Of a DNA stretch of 64,000 bases, positions 17,338-26,310 are shown in pieces (position 1 is the stretch's first letter; each line of letters begins with the position of its first letter). The translations under genes and the position numbers were made by a program. Where the stretch lies: positions 2,976,001 through 3,040,000 of the forward strand of contig NZ_CP011789.1 in NCBI RefSeq assembly GCF_001636055.1. Reading direction: 5' to 3'. The notes beneath the pieces were generated by a model. The model was not told the origin of the DNA and made no database searches. It worked only from the letters and a program-made list of their open reading frames with translations. Source of the DNA: Pseudomonas putida. GTDB taxonomy: Bacteria > Pseudomonadota > Gammaproteobacteria > Pseudomonadales > Pseudomonadaceae.

Positions 17338-17359
17338 GAACACAGGAACGCCTGTGTTC
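17338..17359. promoter_or_regulatory. palindrome ACACAG-N6-CTGTGT upstream of the 47-aa gene
   Basis: Perfect 9-bp arms GAACACAGG (17338-17346) and CCTGTGTTC (17351-17359) with a 4-bp centre. On the - strand the surroundings read GGTC-N5-TGAACACAG-N3-TTCCTGTGT, and the same pattern lies upstream of the KGG-protein gene. It could be an operator, part of a promoter or a hairpin; I cannot tell which. Confidence 0.5.
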
Positions 17360-17517
17360 AGCTGTGACCAGGGCGCGAGTCATCGCACTGCAAAGATTCT
17401 CGGATTTCCAGACCAATTGCCTGAAGGACCGCGGGACAAACATTTAGCGGGTGAACAACAGCAGTACTGCGCGTGGCCTGCATTGCGAGCACGCTCGCCG
17501 GTGGGGGAAGAAAACCG

Positions 17518-17543
17518 GAACTTTGCCCGTGCTGCGGGGCTCC
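17518..17543 (+). promoter_or_regulatory. AlgU/RpoE-like promoter before the iron permease-like gene
   Basis: GAACTT at 17518-17523, 17-bp spacer, TCC at 17541. The pattern fits the extracytoplasmic sigma factor AlgU (GAACTT-N16/17-TC). It ends about 33 bp before ATG 17576. Five more sites of this form occur in the window. Confidence 0.55.
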
Positions 17544-17575
17544 ACCGCATGCAGGAGCACACATCGAGGTAAACC

Positions 17576-17971
17576 ATGAAATTCGATCGATTTGCCCAAT
17601 GGTTGGCCAACCGCAGTGGACGTCCGATGACCTTCGCCATCGCACTGGTGCTCATCATTGCCTGGGGGGTGAGCGGGCCGTTATTTGACTTCAACGATAC
17701 CTGGCAACTGGTGATCAACACCTCGACCACGATCATCACCTTCCTGATGGTGTTCCTGATCCAGAACACCCAGAACCGCGACAACGACGAGTTGCACATC
17801 AAGATCGACGAGCTGCTGCGCACCACGAAGCGGGCGCACAAGGCGCTGCTGGACCTTGAGGACATGGGGCCGGCGGAACTGCATGCGCTGCGCAAGCATT
17901 ACCAGCGAATGGGTGAGCACGACTCGGCAAAAGCGAGCCGTGATGCTCAGGAAAAGGACACGTCTGACTGA
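17576..17971 (+). CDS. low-affinity iron permease family protein
   Basis: A 131-residue protein of the family named after yeast Fet4 (PF04120). Two hydrophobic segments are visible, FAIALVLIIAWGVSGPLF and LVINTSTTIITFLMVFLIQ, followed by the family signature QNTQNRDNDELHIKIDELL. Bacterial members are short and their transport role is unproven, so iron transport is only a family label. The C-terminal 45 residues are charged and cytosolic. ATCGAGGTAAACC precedes the ATG. An AlgU-like promoter lies immediately upstream, pointing to envelope or osmotic stress induction. Confidence 0.85.
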   Translation: MKFDRFAQWLANRSGRPMTFAIALVLIIAWGVSGPLFDFNDTWQLVINTSTTIITFLMVFLIQNTQNRDNDELHIKIDELLRTTKRAHKALLDLEDMGPAELHALRKHYQRMGEHDSAKASRDAQEKDTSD

Positions 17972-18147
17972 GCCTGGAAGAAGACAGGGCCAGTCAAATG
18001 ATTCACCCAACTGACCCGATCGACTCCGTGATCTCCTCTAAAAGCGCTGTTCCACGGCACTGCAGTAGGGGCGAATGAACATCGCCACACAGGGCGGCGA
18101 ATCCAGCCAGGTCCCCGTGGCCCGCGCTTTGACGGCGCAGCGCCAGG

Positions 18148-21100
18148 TCAATAGGGCACCGAACCGCACAGTGTCTCTATGGCCTCGACCAGTTCGTCAT
18201 AGCCCACCGGCTTGTTCAGATGGCGATCGAAGCCTGACTGGCGTGAGCGGTACTGGTCGGCGCTGGCGCCGTAGCCGGTCAGGGCAATGGCCGGTGTGTA
18301 GCGCAGGTGTTCCAGGCCCCGTAGCGCCTTGATCAAGGCATGGCCGTCCATTATCGGCATGCCGATATCGGACAGGATGATCTCGTAGCGTCCGTCGGCA
18401 GCGGCCTCGAGCGCTGCTTGCGGGTCGCTGTAGGCCTCGACGTTCGCACCCTCCATCTCCAGCAACTGCTGCATGACCTCGAGGATTTCCTTCGAGTCGT
18501 CTACCAGCAGCACCTTGATACCGTCCAGGCGGCCGTCGCTGTCCTGCGCGGGCGCATCTGGCGGGGCCTGGTGCTCGGGTGCGGACAATGGCAGGGAGAC
18601 TGTAAAGGTACTACCGCAACCAAGCCCCGGAGAATAAGCCGCCACCGTCCCGCCATGGGCCTCGACCAACTGGCGCACCAGCGACAGGCCGATGCCCAGC
18701 CCGTCGCGGTGGTTGCCGGACGACTGCGTGGCAGCCTGGGTGAACAGGTCGAAAACGCTCTCGAGGCTATCCGCGGTCAGGCCCACGCCCTGGTCGATCA
18801 CTTCCAGAAGGGCTTGTGTGTCTCGCCTGGCGAGCGCCACGCGAATCTCGCTGCCTGCGGGACTGAATTTCAAGGCGTTGTTCAGCAGATTCCAGATGAT
18901 CTGTTCGAGCCGCGTGCCATCGGCATCGACGTAGACCGGCGCGCCATCGGCCGGCAACGCCAGGCGCACGGTGCAAGGATGCTGCTCGTTGAGCACCACC
19001 GCATGGATGCCCTGTAGCACTGCGCACAGGTCGATCAACTGGGTCTTGAGCTTGAGCTTGCCGGTGCGGATGCGGGCGACGTCGAGCAGGTCGTCGATGA
19101 TCCTCGCCTGACTGGATACTGCGTCACAGATGATCCCGACAGCCTTGCTGGCGGCGCTGGCAGACTTCACCGCCGGCGAGCGGCGCAGGATCTCGGCGTT
19201 GAGTTGGATCAGGTTCAGCGGATGCTTGAGCTCGTGGGACATGACGGCGAAGAACTCGTCCTTCATGTGGCTGCTGCTCTGCGACTCGGCCAGTTGCTTG
19301 CTCTGCTCGTCGTGCAGGCGCTTGTGGCCGGTGAGGTCGCGGGCGATCTTCACGTAGCCGCGCAGGCTGCTGCCCTTGAGGCGGGACACTTCACCGCTGC
19401 AGTAGAAGCGACTGCCATCCTTGCGCACGTGCCAGCGCTCGTCCTGGCCGCGGCCATGGAGGCGTGCGCTGCGCAGCTCGTGTTCAGGCACACCGCTGGC
19501 CTGATCCTGTTCGGTGAAGATCAGCTGATAGTGCTGGCCGAGGACCTCGTCCTTGCCATAACCGAAAATCAGTGCGGCGCCGGTGTTCCAGTCGGTGATC
19601 AGACCTTGCTCGTCAAGCAGGATGATGGCGAAGTCATGGGTGCTTTCGGCCACCAGGCGCATGCGTTCCTCGCCCTGGCGCAAGCGTTCTTCCGCGGCGC
19701 GGCTCTGGCTGATGTCGATGAAGGTCAGTACGGTGCCATCGACATTGCGCTCGCTGGCCCGGTAGGGCAGCAAGCGGGCCAGGTACCAGTGCTGGTTGTG
19801 GCCGACCACCTCGCGTTCGATGGTGGTCTCGCGCTCGACCACGGCACGGGCGTCGTCGGCCAGGCCGGGGTAGTCGAGACGATGGGTGATATCGAGTAGC
19901 GAGCGCCCGGTGTCCACCGGCAGCATGCTGAAAATGTCGGTGGCCCGTGGGGTGAACCAGCGGATGCACAGGTTACGGTCGACGAAGACCGTGGCGATGT
20001 CGGTCGAGGCGATCAGGTTGCTCAGGTAGTCGTTGACCTTGTCGGTCTCCTCGACCTTGGTCTTGAGCTCGTAGTTGACCGTCAGCAGCTCTTCGTTGAT
20101 CGACTGCAGCTCTTCCTTGCTGGTTTCCAGTTCCTCGCTGGCCGAGCGCAGTTCCTCGTTGATCGCCTGCATTTCCTCGTTGGAGGCGGTCAACTCCTGG
20201 CTGGAAAACTCCGATTGCTCGATGGTTTCCTGCAGTTGCAGCCGCGTGCGGTGCAGTTCGCGCTCCAGGTTGCTCAACACCATGCCTTCGGTCTGCTCGA
20301 CGGCAGCGTTGGTGCTGGCGCTGCTATCGACTTCGACCGTCTGGAACACCACCAGCAGGCAATCGGTACCACTGGGGTCGTCCTGGTGCGGCTGGATCAG
20401 GATTTGCACGGTAGTGGGCTGTTCGTCGAGGTTGACCGCGACACTGCGCGAGGTCACCGCCTGGCCGCTGCCTTGCGCTTGCAGCATGGTACTGCGCAGG
20501 GCCGGCCGCAAAGGCGCGATGATCAGGCTGAGCAGGTTGTGGCTGAGCTCGCCACCCGCATGGCGCAGGAAGCGCCCGACACCTTCACTCATGTGCAGGA
20601 TATTGCCCTCGCTATCGACCACCAGGCTGGGCGGCGTGCAGCGGGCGAGTGCGCGGTGGTGGATCTCGGCGTAGGACAATCGGCGAGTGCTACGCGCGCG
20701 GGCCGGTGGCGCGAGCGCAGGCTCCGGGGCCTGCAGGCGCGGCGGATGGCTGGTGGTCGGCACTTCTCGGGCGCGGAAGATACGGTTGCGTTTGTCCACG
20801 GCGACGAACAGCTCGGCCGCAAGGTCAGTCGACTCGGAGCTACCGAGGAACAGATGGCCGCCTGGACGCAGGGCGAAATGGAACAGACGCAGGATATCGC
20901 GCTGCACCTCGCGGTCCAGGTAGATCAGCAGGTTGCGGCAGACGATCAGGTCAAGCTGGGAGAACGGCGGGTCGGATAGCAGGTTGTGACGGGCGAACAG
21001 GACCTTTTCCCTGATTTCCTTGCGTACCCGCAAGTGCTGTTCTTCCTTGATGAAGAACTGGCGCAGGCGCGCCGGTGACACGTCGGTGGCGATGGCATCC

Positions 21101-22275
21101 GGATACCGGCCGGCGCGACCGATAGCGATGGCGCGTTCGTCGAGGTCGGTGGCGAAGACCTGCACCTGGGCACTGCGCTGTTCCACCGCCAACTGTTCGG
21201 TCACCAACATCGCCAGGCTGTAGGCCTCCTCGCCGGTGGAGCAGCCCGCTGACCAGAGGCGTACCTCGTGCGCGGACTCTTCGCTGGCATCCTTGTTGAC
21301 CAGGCCGGGCATGACATGGCGCTGCAACGCTTCGAACGCTTCGCGGTCGCGGAAGAAATTGGTCACTCCGATCAGCATGTCGGCCAGCAGTGCCCGCGAC
21401 TCCTCCGGATGGCGTTGCAGGAAGTCGAGGTAGCCGGCCAGCTCTGTCTGGCCGGTGACATGCAGGCGGCGTTCCAGACGGCGCAGTACGGTGGCGCGCT
21501 TGTAATGGCTGAAATCGTGCCCGGTATCGCCTTGCAGCGTCAGCAGGATCTCATCCAGCAACGGGTCACTTGCCGCCGGGTCGCCTTCACGCTCTCCCAG
21601 AGGCGGCGGCAGGCTGTCGTCCTCGATTTCCGGCAGTTTCACCTGGCGCGCCGTGCGCCACAACTCGACCAGGCGCCCAGGCATTTCAGCCACTGGCAGC
21701 AGCATGTCGACCATACCGGTGGCCAGCGCTGCACGGGGCATGTCGGGGTACTCGGCATCATCGGGTGCCTGCACCAGGGTCACGCCACCTTGCTCCTTGA
21801 TGCGCGTCAGGCCTACGGCGCCGTCGCTACCGGTTCCCGAGAGCACGACGCAGAACGCATGGTCCTTGTGCACGTCGGCCAGATCGCGAAAGAACAGGTC
21901 GATGGCCACGTGATCGCCGCGGCTGCGCTTGGCCGGGGTTACCCGCAGGTAGCCGTCGTTGGTGGACAGGCGATTGGCCGGCGAGATCACGTAGACATGG
22001 TTGCGTTCGATCGGCACCGGCTCGCTGACCTGGCGTACCGGCATGCGGGTGACAGCCTGGATGATCCGGTCGGCCTGGCTCTGGTGGTCCGGGGAGAGGT
22101 GTAGAACGACGACGAAGGCCATGCCGGAGTCGTCCGGGGCGTGCTGGAAGAAACGACGGATCGCCTCCAGCCCGCCGGCTGAGGCGCCGATGCCGACCAC
22201 GGGGAAATCCAGGTGGCTGGGACTGAGCGCCGAGTTGTGCGGCGAGGCGAGGGACGTTTTGCTGGACGACTTCAT
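18148..22275 (-). CDS. CheB-CheR-PAS hybrid histidine kinase with receiver domain
   Basis: A 1375-residue fusion. In order: a CheB methylesterase (GASAGG with Ser about residue 32, LHLSPDHQS, SGTGSDG); a CheR methyltransferase (HYKRATVLRRLERRL, SAGCSTGEEAYS); a PAS domain; a long coiled coil made of TASNEEMQAINEEL-type heptads (near 700-770); two more PAS domains; a HisKA dimerisation helix with MSHELKHPLN (phospho-His); an ATPase domain (NLLNNALKFSP, GLGIGLSLV); and a C-terminal receiver (VLLVDDSKE, LSDIGMPIMDG, NKP). No membrane segment is seen, so it is a soluble sensor. Chemotaxis partners are not nearby. ATG 22275 fits the CheB start; the frame upstream is not family-like. Confidence 0.92.
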   Translation of the reverse strand: MKSSSKTSLASPHNSALSPSHLDFPVVGIGASAGGLEAIRRFFQHAPDDSGMAFVVVLHLSPDHQSQADRIIQAVTRMPVRQVSEPVPIERNHVYVISPANRLSTNDGYLRVTPAKRSRGDHVAIDLFFRDLADVHKDHAFCVVLSGTGSDGAVGLTRIKEQGGVTLVQAPDDAEYPDMPRAALATGMVDMLLPVAEMPGRLVELWRTARQVKLPEIEDDSLPPPLGEREGDPAASDPLLDEILLTLQGDTGHDFSHYKRATVLRRLERRLHVTGQTELAGYLDFLQRHPEESRALLADMLIGVTNFFRDREAFEALQRHVMPGLVNKDASEESAHEVRLWSAGCSTGEEAYSLAMLVTEQLAVEQRSAQVQVFATDLDERAIAIGRAGRYPDAIATDVSPARLRQFFIKEEQHLRVRKEIREKVLFARHNLLSDPPFSQLDLIVCRNLLIYLDREVQRDILRLFHFALRPGGHLFLGSSESTDLAAELFVAVDKRNRIFRAREVPTTSHPPRLQAPEPALAPPARARSTRRLSYAEIHHRALARCTPPSLVVDSEGNILHMSEGVGRFLRHAGGELSHNLLSLIIAPLRPALRSTMLQAQGSGQAVTSRSVAVNLDEQPTTVQILIQPHQDDPSGTDCLLVVFQTVEVDSSASTNAAVEQTEGMVLSNLERELHRTRLQLQETIEQSEFSSQELTASNEEMQAINEELRSASEELETSKEELQSINEELLTVNYELKTKVEETDKVNDYLSNLIASTDIATVFVDRNLCIRWFTPRATDIFSMLPVDTGRSLLDITHRLDYPGLADDARAVVERETTIEREVVGHNQHWYLARLLPYRASERNVDGTVLTFIDISQSRAAEERLRQGEERMRLVAESTHDFAIILLDEQGLITDWNTGAALIFGYGKDEVLGQHYQLIFTEQDQASGVPEHELRSARLHGRGQDERWHVRKDGSRFYCSGEVSRLKGSSLRGYVKIARDLTGHKRLHDEQSKQLAESQSSSHMKDEFFAVMSHELKHPLNLIQLNAEILRRSPAVKSASAASKAVGIICDAVSSQARIIDDLLDVARIRTGKLKLKTQLIDLCAVLQGIHAVVLNEQHPCTVRLALPADGAPVYVDADGTRLEQIIWNLLNNALKFSPAGSEIRVALARRDTQALLEVIDQGVGLTADSLESVFDLFTQAATQSSGNHRDGLGIGLSLVRQLVEAHGGTVAAYSPGLGCGSTFTVSLPLSAPEHQAPPDAPAQDSDGRLDGIKVLLVDDSKEILEVMQQLLEMEGANVEAYSDPQAALEAAADGRYEIILSDIGMPIMDGHALIKALRGLEHLRYTPAIALTGYGASADQYRSRQSGFDRHLNKPVGYDELVEAIETLCGSVPY

Positions 22276-22351
22276 GGCATCAGCCTTGTACGGACCGGGA
22301 AATGGCCTGGGGCGAATCGCCGGGCACTGGGCGCAGATTATAGGCTGGCGC

Positions 22352-22579
22352 TCACTTTGGCGATGAGCGGCTGCCCTCGAGGAGGGCCAAATGCTCGATG
22401 GCCTCCTGATAACGCTCGGCTGCCTTGCGCCGCAGCCCCTGGTAATGGTCGAAGTCAAAGGCGTCGAGCCCGACGCCTTCGAGTAGGGCAAAGGCTGCGC
22501 GGTCGAGTTCATAGGCGCTGGCGAACAGCCGGCGATTCTGCTCCAGAGCGAGCTGTTGGCAGGCGCGGGTCATGGGCAT
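22352..22579 (-). CDS. small helical protein of unknown function, 75 aa
   Basis: A 75-residue, Ala/Leu/Glu-rich, probably all-helical protein. It starts MPMTRACQQLALEQNRRLF and contains the tract GLDAFDFDHYQGLRRKAAERY. Nothing identifies a family. A GGAG lies just upstream of ATG 22579; a second ATG at 22573 is possible. It lies 76 bp before the hybrid kinase on the same strand and could be transcribed with it. Coding potential rests on the ribosome site and composition only. Confidence 0.5.
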   Translation of the reverse strand: MPMTRACQQLALEQNRRLFASAYELDRAAFALLEGVGLDAFDFDHYQGLRRKAAERYQEAIEHLALLEGSRSSPK

Positions 22580-22722
22580 GGGAGCTCCGGTAGGCGAGGT
22601 GGTATTCAGACCTATGACTACCGCGCAGGCAAATAAGTGCGAACGTTTTGACCGGATGGCTCTTTTCTATTTCGGCGGCGACCAACGACTGTGCCCGTGG
22701 CCTGGGGACAAATGGCAAAATC

Positions 22723-22767
22723 TGTACATGAAGATAGAATATCTGTACATCATGCTATCTTTGTACA
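22723..22767 (+). promoter_or_regulatory. LitR-type operator TGTACA-N12-TGTACA, plus an extra half-site
   Basis: TGTACA at 22744-22749 and 22762-22767 are separated by exactly 12 bases. A third TGTACA lies at 22723-22728. This matches the T(G/A)TACA-N12-TGTACA sequence I recall for class II LitR/MerR-controlled light promoters in P. putida. It ends 25 bp before the first ATG of the photolyase operon. Confidence 0.75.
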
Positions 22768-22792
22768 GTATTAGGCCGCGCTTGAGGTCAAT

Positions 22793-23329
22793 ATGGTTCA
22801 CCGTGCTCGTTGGACGTGCCTTTGCCTGCTGATCGTTGCGTTTTCGGCGACGGCGGACTGGCGCTCGCAGTTGCCCGGAGCGCAGCGGTTGGGTGCCGGT
22901 GAGTTCACTTGGTTCGGCCTGCGTCTTTACACCGCCCAGCTATGGACGCTGGGGCCGGCGCTGGACTGGAACCAGCCGTTCGCCCTCGAGCTTCTCTATC
23001 ACCGGTCGTTGTCCAAGGACACGCTGGTACAGGCCAGCCTCGAGGAAATGCATCGTCTCAACGCTAGCGGCATTGCGCCCCAGCAACGCCCGGCTTGGAC
23101 CCAGGCGCTCGAAGCGGCATTCGTGGACGTGCGCCCCGGGATGCGAATTACAGGCTTGTACCTGCCGGGGCAGGGGTGCCGCTTTTACGTCGAGGGTGAA
23201 TTGAGCCGCGAAATCAACGACCCGGCCTTTGCCCGGGCATTCTTTGCCATCTGGCTCGATCCGCGTGCCAGGGACCCACAACTGCGTCAGCGCCTGCTCG
23301 GGCTGACTGGCAGTGAACGAGGACGCTGA
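22793..23329 (+). CDS. chalcone isomerase-like secreted protein
   Basis: A 178-residue protein with an N-terminal signal sequence (cleavage expected near TADW) and a bacterial chalcone-isomerase-like fold: GAGEFTWFGLRLYTAQLW, ALELLYHRSLSKDTLVQAS and GMRITGLYLPGQGCRFY. Bacterial members are not known to isomerise chalcones and may bind lipids or fatty acids. It is the first gene of a + strand operon behind a LitR-type operator, with TTGAGG just before ATG 22793. Neighbours include a lipoprotein, a photolyase and DUF2256, which places it in the light-stress response. Confidence 0.82.
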   Translation: MVHRARWTCLCLLIVAFSATADWRSQLPGAQRLGAGEFTWFGLRLYTAQLWTLGPALDWNQPFALELLYHRSLSKDTLVQASLEEMHRLNASGIAPQQRPAWTQALEAAFVDVRPGMRITGLYLPGQGCRFYVEGELSREINDPAFARAFFAIWLDPRARDPQLRQRLLGLTGSERGR

Positions 23330-23331
23330 AT

Positions 23332-23868
23332 ATGTACAAAGCACTGTTGCTGGCGTTGTGTCTGCTTCTGGGCAGCTGTGGCAATGTCGGGGTCGAACGC
23401 TATGCGCAGGAGCAGCCGAAGCTCGACCTGATGGCGTTCTTCTCGCGGCCGGTACAGGCCTGGGGGATGTTCCAGAAGCGCTCCGGTGAGGTGGTCAAGC
23501 GCTTTCATGTGCGCATCGATAGCCGTCGTGAAGGTGAGCATCTGATCCTCGAAGAACATTTTCTCTATAGCGATGGCACCCGTCAGGAACGCACCTGGCG
23601 GTTGGTGCCCGACGGCCCTGGCCGCTGGCGCGGAACGGCGGGGGACGTCATTGGCGAGGCGAGGGGGGAAGTGGCGGGTAACGCGTTGCGCTGGCGTTAT
23701 CAGCTTGACCTGCCTGTCGACGGGCGTAACTGGCAAGTGGACCTGGACGACTGGATGTACCTGATGGATGACGACACCCTGATCAATCGCTCGAGTATGA
23801 GCAAGCTGGGCGTGGAAATCGGCCAGATCACCCTGTTCTTCCGCCGCCTCCCGGAGGGTACGCCGTGA
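23332..23868 (+). CDS. DUF3833 lipoprotein
   Basis: A 178-residue DUF3833-type protein. The N-terminus MYKALLLALCLLLGSCGNV ends in a lipobox (LGSC), so it should be lipid-anchored. The body is beta-rich with charged strands (FHVRIDSRREGEHLILEEHFLY, then TRQERTW) and ends in LGVEIGQITLFFRRLP. DUF3833 has no assigned function but is often next to Cfa-like and chalcone-isomerase-like genes, consistent with an envelope lipid role. It starts 2 bp after the previous stop, and its own stop overlaps the next GTG start by 4 bp. Confidence 0.85.
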   Translation: MYKALLLALCLLLGSCGNVGVERYAQEQPKLDLMAFFSRPVQAWGMFQKRSGEVVKRFHVRIDSRREGEHLILEEHFLYSDGTRQERTWRLVPDGPGRWRGTAGDVIGEARGEVAGNALRWRYQLDLPVDGRNWQVDLDDWMYLMDDDTLINRSSMSKLGVEIGQITLFFRRLPEGTP

Positions 23869-24170
23869 ACCTGGTCACGCTGTTTCAATGGGTCTCGACC
23901 GGCGAAGCGAAGGCGCTGGAACTGCTGTCGCTGGAGGGCGGCTTCTACCTCCTGCGTGCCTTGACCGACGCTGGCCCCGTGACTCTGAACGATGCCCATG
24001 GGCAGCCCCTGCGCGTGCGCTCCACCACCGAGCTACGCCAGTTGCTGACGGGCCTGCCAGCCGTGCCCTGCACGCTGGTGCAGCACGTGGTACATGATGA
24101 GATGTGCGGGCAACGTGACGGCCCCATCGAACCACTGCGCGTCCCGATAACGCTCGCCAGCCAGTGGTAG
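23865..24170 (+). CDS. DUF6482-like small protein, 101 aa
   Basis: A 101-residue soluble protein. Features are LSLEGGFYLLRALTD, PLRVRSTTELRQLLTGLP and CTLVQHVVHDEMCGQ. I associate it with a Pseudomonas family annotated DUF6482, without known function. The start is GTG 23865, overlapping the previous TGA (GTGA), so translation is coupled. The photolyase start is 8 bp downstream of its stop. Confidence 0.65.
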   Translation: MNLVTLFQWVSTGEAKALELLSLEGGFYLLRALTDAGPVTLNDAHGQPLRVRSTTELRQLLTGLPAVPCTLVQHVVHDEMCGQRDGPIEPLRVPITLASQW

Positions 24171-24178
24171 GCGAAGCG

Positions 24179-25705
24179 ATGCGCCTGGGCCTGGTGCTGG
24201 GTGACCAGCTGTCGTTCGACCTGGCGAGCCTGAGCGCTCTCGATCCTGCCCGGGACGCTATCTTGATGGCGGAGGTGGAGGGTGAGGCCCGGTACGTGCC
24301 GCACCATCCATTGAAGATCGTTCTGATCTTCAGCGCCATGCGGCACTTCGCTCGCTGCCTGCGCGAGCGGGGTTGGCAAGTGCACTATGTCGAGCTCGAT
24401 GCGGCAGGCAACAGCGGCAGCATCGTTGGCGAGTTATGTCGCTGGCAGCAGGCCTTGGGCGCTACGCAGATCCACCTGACCGAGTGCGGCGAGTGGCGTC
24501 TGGAGCAGGCATTGCGTGATGCCGGGTTGCCGCTGGTGTGGCACCGTGACCGGCGTTTTCTGTGCTCGCGCGAAGCCTTTGCGCGCTGGGCCGGCGAGCG
24601 GCGCCAACTGCGCATGGAGCACTTCTACCGCGGCATGCGCAAGCGCACCGGCCTGCTGATGGAGCTCGATGGCAGCCCGGCAGGTGGGGCCTGGAATTTC
24701 GATGCCGACAATCGCAAGCCGTTGCCGCGTCAGCTACGTGGCCCATTCGCTGCGCATTTTGCGCAAGACGAGATCACAGCAGCGGTACAGGCGCTGGTAG
24801 GGCAGCGCTTCAGCGATCACTACGGGGCCTCCGACGGCTTCGACTATCCAGTAACCCATGCCCAGGCCCAGCAGCTCTGGAAACACTTTCTGGAGTTTGG
24901 CCTGGCGGCTTTCGGGGACTACCAGGATGCGATGGCCGAGGGCGAGCCTTACCTGTTTCATGCACGCATCAGTGCGGCGCTCAACATCGGGCTACTGGAT
25001 GTGCGTTGCCTGTGTGACGACGTCGACAGGGCGTGGCGCGAGCGGCGAGTGCCGCTCAATGCAGCCGAGGGGTTCATCCGCCAGTTGATAGGCTGGCGCG
25101 AGTATGTGCGCGGGATCTACTGGCTGCGCATGCCGGAATATGCCGGGCTCAATCACCTGGGCAACGAGCGCGCGCTGCCGGAATTCTACTGGACCGGGCA
25201 AACCCGTATGCGCTGCATGGCGCAAGCCATCGGGCAGACCTTGCGGCTGGGCTACGCACACCATATCCAACGGCTGATGATCACCGGCAACTTCGCCTTG
25301 CTGGCCGGTATCGTGCCAACGGCGATTTGTGAGTGGTACCTGGCGGTCTACATGGACGCCTTCGACTGGGTCGAGCTGCCCAACACGCTTGGCATGGTGA
25401 TGCATGCCGACGGTGGCTACCTGGGCTCCAAGCCCTATTGTGCGAGTGGTCGGTACATCCAGCGCATGTCCGACCACTGCGCGTCCTGCAGTTACAGGGT
25501 TGGTCAGGTAACCGAGGAGGATGCTTGCCCGTTCAATGCTCTGTACTGGCATTTTCTGATTCGCCATCGCACCTTGCTGTCGGCTAACCCGCGGCTGGCT
25601 CTGGCCTATCGTGGGCTCGATGGCATGTCGGCCAGCCGTCGCGATGCCGTATGGCAACGCGGCCAGTCGCTGTTGGCGCGACTGGATGCCGGGCAGGCAA
25701 TATGA
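24179..25705 (+). CDS. phrB: FeS-type (6-4) photolyase / bacterial cryptochrome
   Basis: A 508-residue cryptochrome/photolyase of the FeS-BCP class, which uses FAD and blue light to repair (6-4) photoproducts. It starts [12 protein letters not shown], typical for the class. C-terminal FAD-domain motifs include [13 protein letters not shown] and [10 protein letters not shown]. Four cysteines placed as in the [4Fe-4S] site are visible: ICEWY, then DHCASCSY, then DACPFN. ATG 24179 was chosen over the GTG 15 bp upstream because the family begins there. It lies inside a light-responsive operon, with DUF2256 overlapping its stop. Confidence 0.92.
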   Translation: MRLGLVLGDQLSFDLASLSALDPARDAILMAEVEGEARYVPHHPLKIVLIFSAMRHFARCLRERGWQVHYVELDAAGNSGSIVGELCRWQQALGATQIHLTECGEWRLEQALRDAGLPLVWHRDRRFLCSREAFARWAGERRQLRMEHFYRGMRKRTGLLMELDGSPAGGAWNFDADNRKPLPRQLRGPFAAHFAQDEITAAVQALVGQRFSDHYGASDGFDYPVTHAQAQQLWKHFLEFGLAAFGDYQDAMAEGEPYLFHARISAALNIGLLDVRCLCDDVDRAWRERRVPLNAAEGFIRQLIGWREYVRGIYWLRMPEYAGLNHLGNERALPEFYWTGQTRMRCMAQAIGQTLRLGYAHHIQRLMITGNFALLAGIVPTAICEWYLAVYMDAFDWVELPNTLGMVMHADGGYLGSKPYCASGRYIQRMSDHCASCSYRVGQVTEEDACPFNALYWHFLIRHRTLLSANPRLALAYRGLDGMSASRRDAVWQRGQSLLARLDAGQAI

Positions 25706-25884
25706 AGAAGAGCCTGTTGCCCAGCAAAGTCTGTGTGGTGTGCGGCCGGCCGTTCAACTGGCGCAAGCGCTGGGCGCGCTGCTGGGAAGAGGTGCGCTAT
25801 TGCTCTGAGCGATGCCGCAGGTCAGCGCCACGCCGCCAGGCGCAAGAGCAGGGGCAAGGTGAAGGCCCAGATGGGCGCCAGTAG
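25702..25884 (+). CDS. DUF2256 zinc-ribbon-like protein, 60 aa
   Basis: A 60-residue protein matching DUF2256: [20 protein letters not shown] followed by [11 protein letters not shown]. The CxxC...CxxxC layout suggests a zinc site. DUF2256 genes are very often adjacent to FeS-type photolyases, as here. The ATG overlaps the photolyase stop (ATGA). Its last 63 bp overlap the 3' end of the DUF2878 gene on the opposite strand, an unusual tail-to-tail overlap. Confidence 0.88.
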   Translation: MKKSLLPSKVCVVCGRPFNWRKRWARCWEEVRYCSERCRRSAPRRQAQEQGQGEGPDGRQ

Positions 25885-26310
25885 CAGGCCGGTTTCCAGC
25901 GTGCCCGAAGGCAATCCCACCCCGGCCAGCCTGGCGCCCGCCAGGTAAGCCAGGGGGCCGCCGATTGCGCCTAGCAGTGCACCGAGCCGCCAGTCCCTGG
26001 CGATCCATGCCAGGCTGTGGCGCATGCCGCTGGCCAGCACCAGCCACAGCAGCGCCAGCCACAGTGGCAGCGGCCTGGCATCGAACGCGAATACCCCCAG
26101 CGCTCCCAGCACCGTATCGAGCAGGCAGCCGGCCAAGGTAACGCGCCACAGGGCCTTGAACTCGCCGCTGACGTCCTGGCTCAGGCGCAGGTGCACGCCC
26201 AGGCCGAGGATCACCAGCAGCAAGAGCCAGGGCCGTTCGGCACCCAGTACGCAGGCCCACCAGCCAACCTGCAACCAAAGGGCATTGGCGACCAGCCTGC
26301 CGCCGTGCAT
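25822..26310 (-). CDS. DUF2878 integral membrane protein
   Basis: A 162-residue hydrophobic protein with about five membrane segments, starting [21 protein letters not shown] and ending [12 protein letters not shown]. This fits DUF2878, an uncharacterised inner-membrane family regularly found next to Cfa-like genes of light or singlet-oxygen regulons. ATG 26310 shares a base with the Cfa stop (TGATG). It is the last gene of the - strand operon starting at 30778, and its end overlaps DUF2256. Confidence 0.82.
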   Translation of the reverse strand: MHGGRLVANALWLQVGWWACVLGAERPWLLLLVILGLGVHLRLSQDVSGEFKALWRVTLAGCLLDTVLGALGVFAFDARPLPLWLALLWLVLASGMRHSLAWIARDWRLGALLGAIGGPLAYLAGARLAGVGLPSGTLETGLLLAPIWAFTLPLLLRLAAWR

